Counted from the first letter of the stretch, positions 9,304-19,168 are shown. The stretch: 64,000 nt of DNA from Pseudomonadota bacterium (GCA_018814305.1 JAHJAA010000089.1:1-64000); one strand, 5' to 3'. Numbers and translations are program-made. The notes: generated by a model from the sequence alone, not told the origin.

Positions 9304-10680
9304 TTACAATCCCCGTAATCGATCGAATTCCGCTTGAAACTCCTGGGCCTTCTCGGGCTCTCCAAACTCACGATGGAGGGTCACCATCTCCTCAAGTCCC
9401 CTCAGATTGGTCGGAACCTGCTCCAGAAGCTGGCGACAGCATCGCATCGCCTCTACCGGATTCCCCTGCATCCGGTAAATCCTCGCCATACCCAGCAGGG
9501 CATAGGGATCGAAGCGGATCTGAATACTCAACAGATAGTGCTCCAAGGCCTTGTCAAATTGTGATAGATTCAAATAGGCATCACCGACCCGGGAATGAAT
9601 CACCTGATTCCGAGGTTCCTTATCCAGAATCTTGGTCCACCAACTGATCACTTCTTCGTAATTACGCATCCACCGATTACAGTCACCAAGACCATAAAGG
9701 GCAAAGGTGTTACCCGGCTCATAATGAACCGCCTTCTCATAGTAGCGGATCGCCCCAGAGTAATCCTGGCGCCGACGATAGATGTTACCGACCATAGTCA
9801 ACACCGCCACATAACTGTCATCAAGGGCCAAAAGACGTTCCAGATAAATAACGGCCCGATCGTCCTTCTCCATCTTGTAATAGAGGCTGCCGATACCCAG
9901 CAGGGCATAACGATCGTCTTCGCTGAAGGAGAGGGCCTGGAGATAGTACTCCTCGGATTCCTTGATGTTTTTAATCTTTTTATTTGAATCCCCAACCCGG
10001 GTCATAACCTGGATATCATCACGATTGCATTCCAGATAGCGCTTCCAGTAACTGATGGCCATCTCATGCTGATTCATCCCTCGATAGGAATCCCCGATGC
10101 CGCGAAGGGCAAAGACATTGAACTCATCGATGGACAGAATCTTTTCGTAATACCCGATCGCCTTACCGAATTTTTTCTGTTCGCGGTACAGGTCACCGAG
10201 GCCGACCAGAATATAGGCGTTCATGGGATCAAGATCGTAGGCCTCCATAAGGACCTTTTCCGCTTCATGAAAATTTTTGGCCCGCAGGAGCCTGTTGCCC
10301 TTCTTTGATAATTCGATGGCGTTTTCCGGGGTCTCGCCGGGTTCGGGCTCTAAACCTACCCCTTGATTTTCCCGGGCCCATTGCCAGTACTCCGGCAGCA
10401 CTTCGCTGGCCTGCACCGCCAACCATTGGGGGATTTCATAGGGATGATTTTCTTTTAACCACCGCTCCAGTTGGGGTGCCCGCTCGGCGACAAACTTAAA
10501 GGTTATCCGGAACTCATCAACGGTTTCCAGATTCCCTTCCCACAGGTAATATGACTTCACCGGGCCATGGAGTTGAGCACAGGCGGCAAGTTTCTGCTCA
10601 ACCGCTCCACGGGCCAGTTTTTCCGCCGACTTTTGATCGTTGGTCATTGTCCAACCGATATGCATCATATTTCCGCTCAT
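9304..10680 (-). CDS. CutA1-like domain fused to TPR repeats
   Basis: The first about 105 residues match CutA1, a small trimeric protein linked to divalent-metal tolerance: EKLARGAVEQKLAACAQ, then SYYLWEGNLE and a final NHPYEIPQWLAVQASE. The remaining about 330 residues are some nine TPR units (GLGDLYREQKKFGKAIGYYE and similar). CutA1 is normally a stand-alone protein of about 110 residues. The longest open frame starts with TTG at 10725; I prefer ATG at 10680, which begins close to the CutA fold, but no start has an ideal Shine-Dalgarno sequence. Function of the fusion is unknown; CutA trimerisation could present TPR arms. Confidence 0.82.
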   Translation of the reverse strand: MSGNMMHIGWTMTNDQKSAEKLARGAVEQKLAACAQLHGPVKSYYLWEGNLETVDEFRITFKFVAERAPQLERWLKENHPYEIPQWLAVQASEVLPEYWQWARENQGVGLEPEPGETPENAIELSKKGNRLLRAKNFHEAEKVLMEAYDLDPMNAYILVGLGDLYREQKKFGKAIGYYEKILSIDEFNVFALRGIGDSYRGMNQHEMAISYWKRYLECNRDDIQVMTRVGDSNKKIKNIKESEEYYLQALSFSEDDRYALLGIGSLYYKMEKDDRAVIYLERLLALDDSYVAVLTMVGNIYRRRQDYSGAIRYYEKAVHYEPGNTFALYGLGDCNRWMRNYEEVISWWTKILDKEPRNQVIHSRVGDAYLNLSQFDKALEHYLLSIQIRFDPYALLGMARIYRMQGNPVEAMRCCRQLLEQVPTNLRGLEEMVTLHREFGEPEKAQEFQAEFDRLRGL

Positions 10681-10908
10681 TTTGATCAATTTCATCCTTA
10701 ACAGAGTAATATTAATTTTTATCAATTATAAAAATGCGTTTAATTTACCACATGGATGATACAAAGTCTTGCAAATGATGCCTCCCTGTGAGCCGCTTCA
10801 GGGAAATGCCGGTCTCGACCAAGACCGCTGGCGCGAACTACGAATTTCAGGGTATAGTGTGAGCTGACATCACCTGATCTCCATACTCCCATTGCGAAGC
10901 GAGACGTT

Positions 10909-12693
10909 TTGAAACGATTGATCCCCTCCCGGGAACAGATACGCCGGGCCAAAGGCGCCCTCAGTCTTGTCCTGCCCTCATACCGGAAGTACCGGTTACG
11001 AATCATGGTCGGATTCCTGGCCCTGCTGGCCGTTGATCTTCTTCAGGTCTTGATCCCCCGAATCATCAAAGGAGGGGTCGACGACCTCCAGCAAGGGATC
11101 GCAACGAACACGACCCTCCTGCGCCAGGGCGGCATGATCATCGGGCTGGCCCTGGCCATTGCCCTCTTTCGCTTCAGTTGGCGTCAGCTCATCCTCGGTT
11201 TCTCCAGAAAACTCGAACGGGATATCAGAAACCGTTTACTGGACCAACTGATGGCCCTGGATCGTACCTTTTTCAACCACCACCCCACCGGTGAGATCAT
11301 GGCCCTGTCCAGTAACGATCTCTCCGCCGTGCAGATGGCAGCCGGGATCGGCCTGGTCTCCTTTGTTGATGCCATCTTCATGACCGCAGCGGCCCTCATC
11401 TGCATGGTCTATATTCATCCTGCCCTCACCGCCATCGCCCTCTCACCCATGCCGATTCTGGCCCTGCTGACCGGGCTGCTGTCTGCGGTGCTCCATCAAC
11501 GGTTCACCCTGGTTCAGGAACAATTTGGCCGGATCACCGAGATGAGCCGATCCACCCTCTCTTCCATCCGGTTGATCAAGGCCTATACCCAGGAAGAAGA
11601 TCAGATCGGTCGCCTGGAGCAACTGGGCCAGGCCTACATCCAGGACAATCTACGTCTGGCCATGGTCCAGGGTGGCCTCTGGCCCTTCTCCACCCTGATC
11701 GCCAGCAGCAGTCTCCTGCTGGTGGTTTTCTTTGGTGGCCGCCTGACCATCACCGGGGCCATCACCATCGGTGACTTTGTCGCCTTCATGACCTACCTCG
11801 CCCTGATGACCTGGCCGATGATGGCCGTGGGCTGGGTGGCCAATCTGTTTCAGCGGGGCATCACCGCCCTGGACCGCATCGACCGAGTCATCAAGGCCGA
11901 GGCCGCGATCCGGGATCCCATTAGTTCCAAGCCCATACCTCAGGCCAATCTCAAAGTCGAATGCCGGGACCTCACCTTTCGCTACGGTCCAAATCTGCCG
12001 CCGATTCTTCAGCGGATGCAACTGTCCATCGGCCCCGGATTAACCGGGATTGTCGGCCGCACCGGCTCGGGAAAGACCACCCTGTGCCGGTTGCTGGCCA
12101 GGATCTATCCGGTTGCCGACCACAGTATCTACTGGAGTGGAATCGACTGCAACCAACTCTCCTTGGCAACGGTTCGCAGCCACCTCGCCTATGTCCCCCA
12201 GAGCGTGATCCTGTTTTCCGATACCATTGAAGCCAATATCCGCTTCGGCCGCCCCGAGGCCTCCCCTGAAGAGGTTGAAAATGCTGCCCGAGCCGCCGCC
12301 ATCCATGAAGAGATCCTCTCTTTTCCCCAGGGATATGCCTCCCGGGTCGGAGAAAAGGGGGTCCTCCTTTCCGGTGGCCAGCGGCAACGAATCGCCCTGG
12401 CCCGTGCCCTGCTTATGGATCGACCGGTGGTGATCATCGATGACGGCCTGTCGGCGGTGGACACCGACACCGAACATCGGATCATCGCCAATTACGGAAC
12501 CTGGTTGCCAGGCAGAATCTGCATCATCGTCTCCCACCGGGTGATCCCGGTAATGGGGGCCGATCAAATCATCGTTCTCGACCAGGGTCGCATCGCCGCC
12601 CAGGGCACCCATCAGGAACTGCTCGCTGCCAATGATTATTACCGAACCATCGTTCACCATCAGGTCACCCCACGCGAAGGGGGGAAAACCTGA
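10909..12693 (+). CDS. ABC exporter half-transporter, degenerate-site subunit (MdlA/TM287-like)
   Basis: 594 aa: six-helix exporter domain (about 25-310) and nucleotide-binding domain (about 345-585). Walker A GRTGSGKTT, signature LSGGQRQRIALARAL, then VVIIDDGLSAVD, where the catalytic Glu after Walker B is Asp. That change marks the non-canonical subunit of heterodimeric exporters such as MdlAB and TM287/288. Start is TTG at 10909; the next Met is about 32 residues in, inside the first helix, so TTG is preferred. The stop overlaps the start of the partner gene by one nucleotide (TGATG), implying translational coupling. Substrate unknown: lipid, peptide or drug. Confidence 0.9.
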   Translation: MKRLIPSREQIRRAKGALSLVLPSYRKYRLRIMVGFLALLAVDLLQVLIPRIIKGGVDDLQQGIATNTTLLRQGGMIIGLALAIALFRFSWRQLILGFSRKLERDIRNRLLDQLMALDRTFFNHHPTGEIMALSSNDLSAVQMAAGIGLVSFVDAIFMTAAALICMVYIHPALTAIALSPMPILALLTGLLSAVLHQRFTLVQEQFGRITEMSRSTLSSIRLIKAYTQEEDQIGRLEQLGQAYIQDNLRLAMVQGGLWPFSTLIASSSLLLVVFFGGRLTITGAITIGDFVAFMTYLALMTWPMMAVGWVANLFQRGITALDRIDRVIKAEAAIRDPISSKPIPQANLKVECRDLTFRYGPNLPPILQRMQLSIGPGLTGIVGRTGSGKTTLCRLLARIYPVADHSIYWSGIDCNQLSLATVRSHLAYVPQSVILFSDTIEANIRFGRPEASPEEVENAARAAAIHEEILSFPQGYASRVGEKGVLLSGGQRQRIALARALLMDRPVVIIDDGLSAVDTDTEHRIIANYGTWLPGRICIIVSHRVIPVMGADQIIVLDQGRIAAQGTHQELLAANDYYRTIVHHQVTPREGGKT

Positions 12694-14525
12694 TGCACCA
12701 TGGATTCGGCTACTTTGAAGAAGACCGGCTCAAAAAATCGGGGGACTTGACTCTCTGGCGGCGGATCCTGACCTATATCGGTCCGCACTGGCGGGAGGTG
12801 GCGGGCGCCATCATTTTTTCCCTGATCATCACCGGCTGCAGCCTGGCCTTGCCTCATCTGGTCCGCTTGGCAGTGGATGACTTTATCATCAATCCCGAAC
12901 TGACCAAACCGGTTCGGCTGGCTGGCGTCAGTCACCTGGCCATCATTTTCCTGATCCTGGTGGCCGGAGGGTTCCTGGCCAACTTCTGTCAGGTGGTCAT
13001 CCTCGAATGGACCGGTCAACGGGTCATGCATCGGATGCGCCAGGACCTGTTCCGCCACATGCTCTCCCTGGATAGCCGTTTTTTCAATACCAACCCGGTG
13101 GGAAAACTGGTTACCCGACTGACCAACGACATTCAGAATATGCACGAGATGTTCACCTCGATTATTGTCACCCTCTGCAACGATCTGGTCCGGGTGGTGG
13201 TGATCTTGATCGTGCTCGCCCTGATGAACTGGCGCCTGGCCCTGCTCATGCTCCTTTTGGTGCCGGTAATAGTTCTCAACACCCTGCTGTTCAGCCGCCT
13301 GGCCCGGCTGGCCTTCAGAGAGATCCGAACCCAGCTGGCCCGCTTGAATTCTTTTCTCCAGGAGGCCTTGAGCGGACTCAGCGTAATCCAGACCTGCAAC
13401 CGCGAAGCCGATACCCGGCAGCGCTTTGCCGACCTTAACCAGGCCTACACCGAACGAACCCTCTACCAAATCAAGATCTTCGGGATTTTCATGCCCATGC
13501 TCGAGCTCTTGTCCGCAACCGCCATCGCCTTGATCATCTGGTACGGGGGGGGCCAGATTATCCAGGGGCAGATGACCCTGGGGGTGCTGATCGCCTTTCT
13601 CTCGTACATGCGGCTCTTTTTCCAGCCGTTACGGGAGCTGTCTCAAAAATACTCCATTGTCCAATCCTCTCTGGCTTCGGCAGAGCGAATTTTCCAGCTC
13701 ATCGATACCCAGAACTCCCTACCCCGGTCCCCTGCCCCGATTTCCGCCGCCCGGCTGGCCGGGCGGATCGAATTCAGAAATGTTACCTTCGGCTACCAAC
13801 CGGACCATCCCGTGATTAAAGATCTCGATTTCCAGGTGGCGCCGGGGGAAACCGTGGCCATCGTCGGAGCCACCGGTGCCGGCAAATCAACAATCATCAA
13901 CCTTCTGGAACGCTTTTATGATCCGGATCAGGGCATGGTTCTGGTGGACGGGGTCGACCTGCGCCGTTATCGCCTCAAAACCATCCGGGACCAGATGGGC
14001 CTGGTCATGCAGGATGTGATGATCCTGCCCGATACCCTCCGTAAGAATATCTGCCTGGACCGTGATCTCTCCGAGGTGACCTTACGGGAAATCATCAAGG
14101 CCGCCCAGCTCGAACGCTTTGTCAACTCCCTGGAAGCCGGAGTCCACACCCGACTGGGTGACGGCGGCAATGAACTTTCCGCCGGCCAGCGGCAGTTGCT
14201 CTCCCTGGCCCGGGTTCTGGCCCGAAATCCCCGGATCCTGATCCTGGACGAAGCGACCTCAAATATCGATACCGAGACCGAAATGCTCATCGAAAAGGCC
14301 ATGGCCGCAACCCTGGCAAATCGTACCAGTGTGGTCATTGCCCACCGCCTCTCGACCATCCGGCGGGCCGATCGCATTCTGGTCATGGATCAGGGAAGGA
14401 TCGTGGAGGTCGGTGACCACCAAAGTCTGCTGGCGGGGAACGGAATCTATCACCATCTCCAGATGCTCAATCACGAGATCCATTTGACAGGGCTCGGCGA
14501 ACATAATACAAATGAAGAAACGTAA
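12693..14525 (+). CDS. ABC exporter half-transporter, canonical subunit (MdlB/TM288-like)
   Basis: 610 aa: a short N-terminal extension, six-helix exporter domain (about 30-330), then an ATPase domain with GATGAGKST Walker A, LSAGQRQLLSLARVL signature and ILILDEATSNID, where the catalytic Glu is present. It therefore supplies the catalytically competent residues for one site of the heterodimer with the preceding gene. The TAA stop (14523-14525) lies inside the outer arm of a 108-nt palindrome. Confidence 0.92.
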   Translation: MHHGFGYFEEDRLKKSGDLTLWRRILTYIGPHWREVAGAIIFSLIITGCSLALPHLVRLAVDDFIINPELTKPVRLAGVSHLAIIFLILVAGGFLANFCQVVILEWTGQRVMHRMRQDLFRHMLSLDSRFFNTNPVGKLVTRLTNDIQNMHEMFTSIIVTLCNDLVRVVVILIVLALMNWRLALLMLLLVPVIVLNTLLFSRLARLAFREIRTQLARLNSFLQEALSGLSVIQTCNREADTRQRFADLNQAYTERTLYQIKIFGIFMPMLELLSATAIALIIWYGGGQIIQGQMTLGVLIAFLSYMRLFFQPLRELSQKYSIVQSSLASAERIFQLIDTQNSLPRSPAPISAARLAGRIEFRNVTFGYQPDHPVIKDLDFQVAPGETVAIVGATGAGKSTIINLLERFYDPDQGMVLVDGVDLRRYRLKTIRDQMGLVMQDVMILPDTLRKNICLDRDLSEVTLREIIKAAQLERFVNSLEAGVHTRLGDGGNELSAGQRQLLSLARVLARNPRILILDEATSNIDTETEMLIEKAMAATLANRTSVVIAHRLSTIRRADRILVMDQGRIVEVGDHQSLLAGNGIYHHLQMLNHEIHLTGLGEHNTNEET

Positions 14526-14629
14526 CTATTCAGCAGCACCACATCTTGCGGCGATCGGGCCGGCTCACGTAGGCGGGCTACGCATCGCCAGCCCGCTTAC
14601 CGCAAGCTGCGGCACTGCTGAATAGTTAC
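14522..14629 (+). repeat. Stop-anchored long palindrome, copy A
   Basis: 108 nt imperfect palindrome. Outer arms GTAACTATTCAGCAG (14522-14536) and its exact complement (14615-14629). Inside, with small internal loops between them, CTTGCGG pairs with CCGCAAG, CGGGC with GCCCG, and CGTAG with CTACG at the tip. The left arm contains the TAA stop of the ABC exporter gene. Shares short motifs (AGCAG..ATCTT and CGCAA..CTGC..CTGCT) with copy C. Confidence 0.85.
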
Positions 14630-14759
14630 ACCAGATATTTGCTCCTTTTTCGGCAGGAGCTGGTTAGTTACGAAGAAACGATAAATGAAATGCAGGACTT
14701 TGGGGATGAGCACTGATTCCCCTTTTTCCCGTAAAAAAGACCAAACCAAGGAGAGAACC

Positions 14760-16283
14760 ATGTCAAAGGCAAAAATTCTCAAGGGAGCAACCATTACCGG
14801 ACTGGCCTTGATCGGGGCCGCCTGCTTGTCAACTACGGCTGCCGCCATGGACAGTTTTATGGTCGGATCTCGGGCCACCGGGATGGCCGGTGCCACTGTC
14901 GCCTCCACCAGCGATCTTGCGGCCCAGTACTACAACCCGGCCGCTTTTGCCTTCATGGGCATGATGGATCAAGGTGAAGATGGCACCGAATTCAAGTTCG
15001 ATTCAGACAACAACAACTTGGGCCGTAAGGACTGGGGAATTGACCTCAATGTCGGCCTCGGGTATCGACTCCATAACGAATTCGGCAGCTATCTCGACGG
15101 TATTTCCGAAATCGATCCAGACTCTCTCAGCAAAAACGGCATTCAGAACATCCAGGATCTGGAAAACCTCATCCATCTGGCCCATGACCTCACCGGCCTT
15201 GATGATCCGGGTAACGCCGCCAGTATCAACACCACCTTCGGCCTGGGTCTGCGGGTCAAACATTTTGCCATTGGCGGCCACAGCTATATCCAGGCCTACG
15301 GTCGAGTCCTGAACCTGGACACCACAAATTTAGGAATCAATGTTTCCGGCTCCGACCTGAACGCCGATATCCTGGGGATCACCATGCCCGCCGGTTACGC
15401 AACTTATACCCCTGCAGTCTTCGACTCCAGCCAGCGGAATCAGCTGGCTGCCACCGGCCTCAGCCAGGAGGCGATCAACCGGATGGATTATATTGCCGAT
15501 CATAGCGGCCTGGCGACTCTGACCATCCAGGAAACCGTTGATCTCCTCGCCTCCATGGCCAATCAATCGGGCAGTTCAACCCTGGATGACAACCAGACCA
15601 TGATTCTGTTAAACGGCTTTGGGGTGATTGAGGTCCCCATAACCTATGGCCACTCCTTTAATGAACATTTCGGGATCGGGGCCAATTTCAAATTGATGCG
15701 GGGCCGAGTTTACGGAAACCAGGTCCTGGTGGTTCAGAACGATTCCGGCCAGGCCATGGAATCGTTTGATGAGCAGTACCAGGAGACCACCACCTTCGGC
15801 CTGGATATCGGGGTGATGGCCCGCTTCCCCAAAGTCAACCTGGGACTGGTCTGCCGTAATCTTAATGGACCGACCTTTGACGGCCTCACCGTGACCACCA
15901 ACTCCATGACCTACAAAGTAGATGACGTAAAGATCGACCCGTCACTCACCTTCGGTGCCGCCTTTATTCCCTTTGAGACCCTGACCCTGGAGTCGGATCT
16001 TGATCTAACCACCAACGAGACCGCCCTGCCGGGATACGACAGCCAATACCTGCGATTCGGCCTGGAGTGGGATGCCTTCCGTTTTCTGGCCCTGCGGGTC
16101 GGCGCCTACAAGAACCTGGCGGAAAGCGATATCGACTGGGTCTATGCCGCCGGTCTCGGCCTGAATCTCTGGGCAGTTCGGCTGGACCTGGGGGCCAATA
16201 TGGCCTCATCGTCCACCCAGTATGACGGCGAGGATATCCCCAAGGAGTTGAATGTCCAGGCTCAACTCAGCATCGATTTCTGA
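14760..16283 (+). CDS. Exported outer-membrane beta-barrel protein, TraF-like (PF13729-type)
   Basis: 507 aa. I start at the ATG at 14760, preceded by AAGGAGAG, not at the longer frame from 14685. A signal peptide (MSKAKILKGATITGLALIG, cleavage near STTAAA) is followed by FMVGSRATGMAGATVASTSDLAAQYYNPAA, here cited in part: GSRATGMAGA and AAQYYNPAA, the N-terminal pattern of FadL-like and TraF_2 barrels. The rest alternates polar and hydrophobic strands up to a final aromatic residue (SIDF), an outer-membrane insertion signal. The name TraF is historical; there are no conjugation genes here. Role unknown, possibly a transporter or structural barrel. Confidence 0.72.
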   Translation: MSKAKILKGATITGLALIGAACLSTTAAAMDSFMVGSRATGMAGATVASTSDLAAQYYNPAAFAFMGMMDQGEDGTEFKFDSDNNNLGRKDWGIDLNVGLGYRLHNEFGSYLDGISEIDPDSLSKNGIQNIQDLENLIHLAHDLTGLDDPGNAASINTTFGLGLRVKHFAIGGHSYIQAYGRVLNLDTTNLGINVSGSDLNADILGITMPAGYATYTPAVFDSSQRNQLAATGLSQEAINRMDYIADHSGLATLTIQETVDLLASMANQSGSSTLDDNQTMILLNGFGVIEVPITYGHSFNEHFGIGANFKLMRGRVYGNQVLVVQNDSGQAMESFDEQYQETTTFGLDIGVMARFPKVNLGLVCRNLNGPTFDGLTVTTNSMTYKVDDVKIDPSLTFGAAFIPFETLTLESDLDLTTNETALPGYDSQYLRFGLEWDAFRFLALRVGAYKNLAESDIDWVYAAGLGLNLWAVRLDLGANMASSSTQYDGEDIPKELNVQAQLSIDF

Positions 16284-16315
16284 GCATCAACTGAAAGGCA
16301 ACCAAAAACTTCGTT

Positions 16316-16343
16316 GGGCTCCGGTGTTTCGGCACCCGAGCCC
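16316..16343 (+). terminator. Probable terminator after the barrel gene
   Basis: GGGCTC-GGTG (16316-16326) pairs with CACC-GAGCCC (16333-16343), one mismatch in between, tight 6-nt loop, followed by TCCTGATTTTT. Confidence 0.5.
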
Positions 16344-16423
16344 TCCTGATTTTTCGGTCACCACCTCGGGAATCACCTGAGTCATCTCTAATTTAGAAAT
16401 CACCGACAAGACCCAAGTCCCTT

Positions 16424-17770
16424 ATGGCAAAAAACCGCGAAAATACTCCTTTCCCCCTACGCCAGTACTACACCATTTACGGCGGTCTCGGCGGAATCAT
16501 CTTTTATGTGATGCTCTTCGTCCTCTTTATCAATGCAGAACAGGATGCCCTGTACGGCCAGTATATCCAGAGCGTCCAACATAAAGCGGAATCCCTCTAT
16601 CAAGACGTCTCCCGTGATTTTCTGGAACCGAGGGGGATGACCTTCGAGCAGATCAATCCCTTTGACACCACAATGCACCGTGAGCTGCGCAACGAAATCG
16701 ATGGAATCGTCACCCATGATTTCGCCCTGGCCAAGGTGAAGATCTTTTCCAGTAGAGGGATCACTCTTTATGACCATACCGCCCCCCAACAGGAGGGACT
16801 GATCTCAAGTACCAAGGACGAGTCCACCTTCCTAACAGCCATGCAGGGCACGGTGGTTTCAAAATTCAAAACGGAATCCGGCAGACAACTTCTCGAGTTG
16901 TATCTTCCTATTTTTAACCGGCAGCAGAATCATGTGGTCGGTATTCTTGAACTCTATGAAGACGTTTCCCGTTTCAAGAAGCAACTCCATTTTGCCCTCA
17001 AACAGGCCCTGCTCCTGCCGACCCTGGTCTTTATCATCTTCAATATCGTACTCTTTCTGATCGTGACCAAGGCCGACCGGATCATCGCCAAAAACACCCG
17101 CTTCCTGGTGGACATCCGCCGAAAAATGGAAAAATACCTATCACCCTCAGCGGTGAATGCCATCTATCATTCGGTTTCCACCCGTGATGAAATCTTTCAA
17201 GGTGAGCGTCAAGAGGTGGTGGTCTTTTTTTCCGATGTCCGTGGCTTCACCCGCTTTGCCGCCAAACAGGAACCGGAGGTGGTGGTTGAAGCGTTGAACC
17301 GAACCTTTGAACTTCAAGCCGAGATCATTCACCGGCATGGCGGGGTCATTGATAAGTTTATCGGTGACTCGGTGATGGCACTCTTCCCAGGTGATAACGC
17401 CGGGGGTGCGGTCCAGGCCGCCTTGGCAATCATCCGGGCAATTGCCGAACAAAGCGATAAGGATTTCCGGGTCGGCATCGGCATCCACCGCGGTTCTGCC
17501 GTGGTCGGTTCGCTTGGCACCAAGGATCGGCGGGATTACACCGCCATTGGCGACACCGTCAATATCGGGGCCAGGCTCTGCGGCGCCGCTGGAACCGGGG
17601 AAATCATCCTCAGTGCACCTATCTTCCAAACCCTTGAACTCTCACTCCAAGAACAGTTCAGCCAGACCAGAACCCTCCAACTCAAAGGGAAGGATACGGC
17701 TTTTAACGTTTACTTTCGTAAAGACCAGGCCCTAACAAAACCGACGGAAGGCCATGGAACAACTGCTTGA
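16424..17770 (+). CDS. Membrane-bound class III adenylate/guanylate cyclase
   Basis: 448 aa. Helix at about 18-38, an extracytoplasmic sensor region (about 40-190), second helix (about 195-217), then a C-terminal cyclase catalytic domain. Catalytic residues are all present: metal-binding D271 (FSDVRGFT) and D315 (IGDSV), purine-selecting K311 (DKFIGD) and D371 (RRDYTAIGD), and transition-state N380 and R384. Lys plus Asp at the selecting positions favour ATP and cAMP over GTP. No HAMP domain is obvious. The gene overlaps the following CcsA-like gene by 17 nt, so the two are almost certainly co-translated. Confidence 0.9.
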   Translation: MAKNRENTPFPLRQYYTIYGGLGGIIFYVMLFVLFINAEQDALYGQYIQSVQHKAESLYQDVSRDFLEPRGMTFEQINPFDTTMHRELRNEIDGIVTHDFALAKVKIFSSRGITLYDHTAPQQEGLISSTKDESTFLTAMQGTVVSKFKTESGRQLLELYLPIFNRQQNHVVGILELYEDVSRFKKQLHFALKQALLLPTLVFIIFNIVLFLIVTKADRIIAKNTRFLVDIRRKMEKYLSPSAVNAIYHSVSTRDEIFQGERQEVVVFFSDVRGFTRFAAKQEPEVVVEALNRTFELQAEIIHRHGGVIDKFIGDSVMALFPGDNAGGAVQAALAIIRAIAEQSDKDFRVGIGIHRGSAVVGSLGTKDRRDYTAIGDTVNIGARLCGAAGTGEIILSAPIFQTLELSLQEQFSQTRTLQLKGKDTAFNVYFRKDQALTKPTEGHGTTA

Positions 17771-18785
17771 TCTGACCATATACCGGTCAGGTGGACATTG
17801 GCTGCTCGTGACCATCACCGCACTTTCCGTGCTCCTTGGCATCGGTGGGGTCTTTAACCTCTTCCGGACCGAACCCCTTCGCCAGAAAGAACTCCTCCGG
17901 CTCCTCACCCTGATCAACCTTCTCTTTGTCGGCGGATTCCTGATGATCGGCTGGCTGCACTGGAGCATCCACCAGAACCTGCCCTTAAATCTCTCGCCCC
18001 GGCTGGCCGAATGGTTGAACCAGCAGTTGGGGGCCGCCAATACCGGCGCGGCCTACGGCCTGCCCCTCTATAATCCCCAAGCCCCGCCCCGATATAGCAT
18101 TCCCCTGTGGATCGAACATGAAAAATACTATTTCTGGTTCCTCTGCTTCAGCCTGCTGGCCCAGGCAACCTGGGGGATGCTGGTCAACCACCGCTTCCGG
18201 GGGGCAGTCCAGCTGGTCATCGCGATCCAGGGGGTTATTCTGCTGGCCGTCGCCGACCCCTTTGCCGAACCACTCCCCAAATTCTTCACGGAAATCACCC
18301 CATGGTTCACCGTAGATGTAGGCCCCATGGCCAAGGCCGGGATGTTCATGAAACTCTATCCCCGGATGATCTTCTACTACAATGCCCATTACATGTGGCT
18401 CCACCCGCCCATGCTCTTCCTGGCCTATGCCTGCATCACCCTTACCTTTCTCGCCTCATGCTTCATGCTGGTCCGGCGTGATCCCCCCATTGAAAAACTG
18501 GGCTACAGTGCCGCCAAACTCGGCTACCTGATGCTTACCCTGGGCATGCTCCTGGGATATCCCTGGGCGCTTCAGGCCTGGGGCCCCAACTGGTGGTGGG
18601 ATCCCAAGATCGGCAGCTCGATCATGATGTGGATGGTCTACAGCGGCTATCTCCACACCCGGCTCTATGCCAACAAACCAGCCATGTGGTATTTCTCCTC
18701 GCTCCTGGGAATCCTCTGTTTTGTTGCCATGATTTATACCTTTCTGGCCTCCTTTCTCTTCCCCGGGGAGCATACGTTTCAGTAG
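17754..18785 (+). CDS. CcsA/CcmF-like heme-handling membrane protein
   Basis: 343 aa, about eight membrane helices. It carries the tryptophan-rich WWD signature of the heme-handling protein superfamily (WGPNWWWDPK) followed by the conserved helix with a His (VYSGYLHTR); another candidate heme-ligand His lies in MWLHPPMLFLAY before the signature. CcsA-type proteins move heme across the membrane for cytochrome c assembly. GGAAGG precedes the ATG. The usual partner ResB/Ccs1 is not nearby; instead the gene overlaps a nucleotide cyclase by 17 nt. Either a cytochrome c synthase part or a relative with another heme-related role. Confidence 0.78.
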   Translation: MEQLLDLTIYRSGGHWLLVTITALSVLLGIGGVFNLFRTEPLRQKELLRLLTLINLLFVGGFLMIGWLHWSIHQNLPLNLSPRLAEWLNQQLGAANTGAAYGLPLYNPQAPPRYSIPLWIEHEKYYFWFLCFSLLAQATWGMLVNHRFRGAVQLVIAIQGVILLAVADPFAEPLPKFFTEITPWFTVDVGPMAKAGMFMKLYPRMIFYYNAHYMWLHPPMLFLAYACITLTFLASCFMLVRRDPPIEKLGYSAAKLGYLMLTLGMLLGYPWALQAWGPNWWWDPKIGSSIMMWMVYSGYLHTRLYANKPAMWYFSSLLGILCFVAMIYTFLASFLFPGEHTFQ

Positions 18786-19168
18786 CTCGGGCTCCTGATG
18801 TCTTCTGCCCAACAAAACCTGTCGCCTCCAGGTGCTATACTATCAGGCATATCGTTGATTTCAGAAGTTACGTTGACCCTGGAAATAAAAAGGCAACCTG
18901 AGGGAGATTGAATCCTCGGTCGCCTTTTTTTGTTGCGGTGAAGGGGTGTTTGTCTTTCACGTTAGGCTTTGTAGGACAAAGGATGACAGGTTTATGGGGC
19001 AAAAACTGACATGACAAAAGGGTGGGTATCGGATATAAAATGTCTTCAAGCTGATTATTTACTTAATGATTTGATAATGCGGAGTAAGGAGTGCCTTTGT
19101 CATTCATTACTCCTTGCTATTTTGCCGCAGTCATTCAACCCCTTAGGGGGAGTGCAAAGGGGGGAAAG
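18786..19168. other. Intergenic region with terminator
   Basis: 383 nt. The left part holds the terminator listed next. The right part is AT-rich near 19040-19080 and probably contains the promoter of the caspase cassette, but I cannot pick one confidently. GGAGTAA (19081-19087) and TTACTCC (19108-19114) form a weak dyad upstream of the start. Confidence 0.5.
18887..18932 (+). terminator. Intrinsic terminator after the cyclase/CcsA-like pair
   Basis: AAAAAGGC..ACC..GAGG pairs with CCTC..GGT..GCCTTTTTTT around a short AT-rich loop; ends in a run of seven T. Confidence 0.85.
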
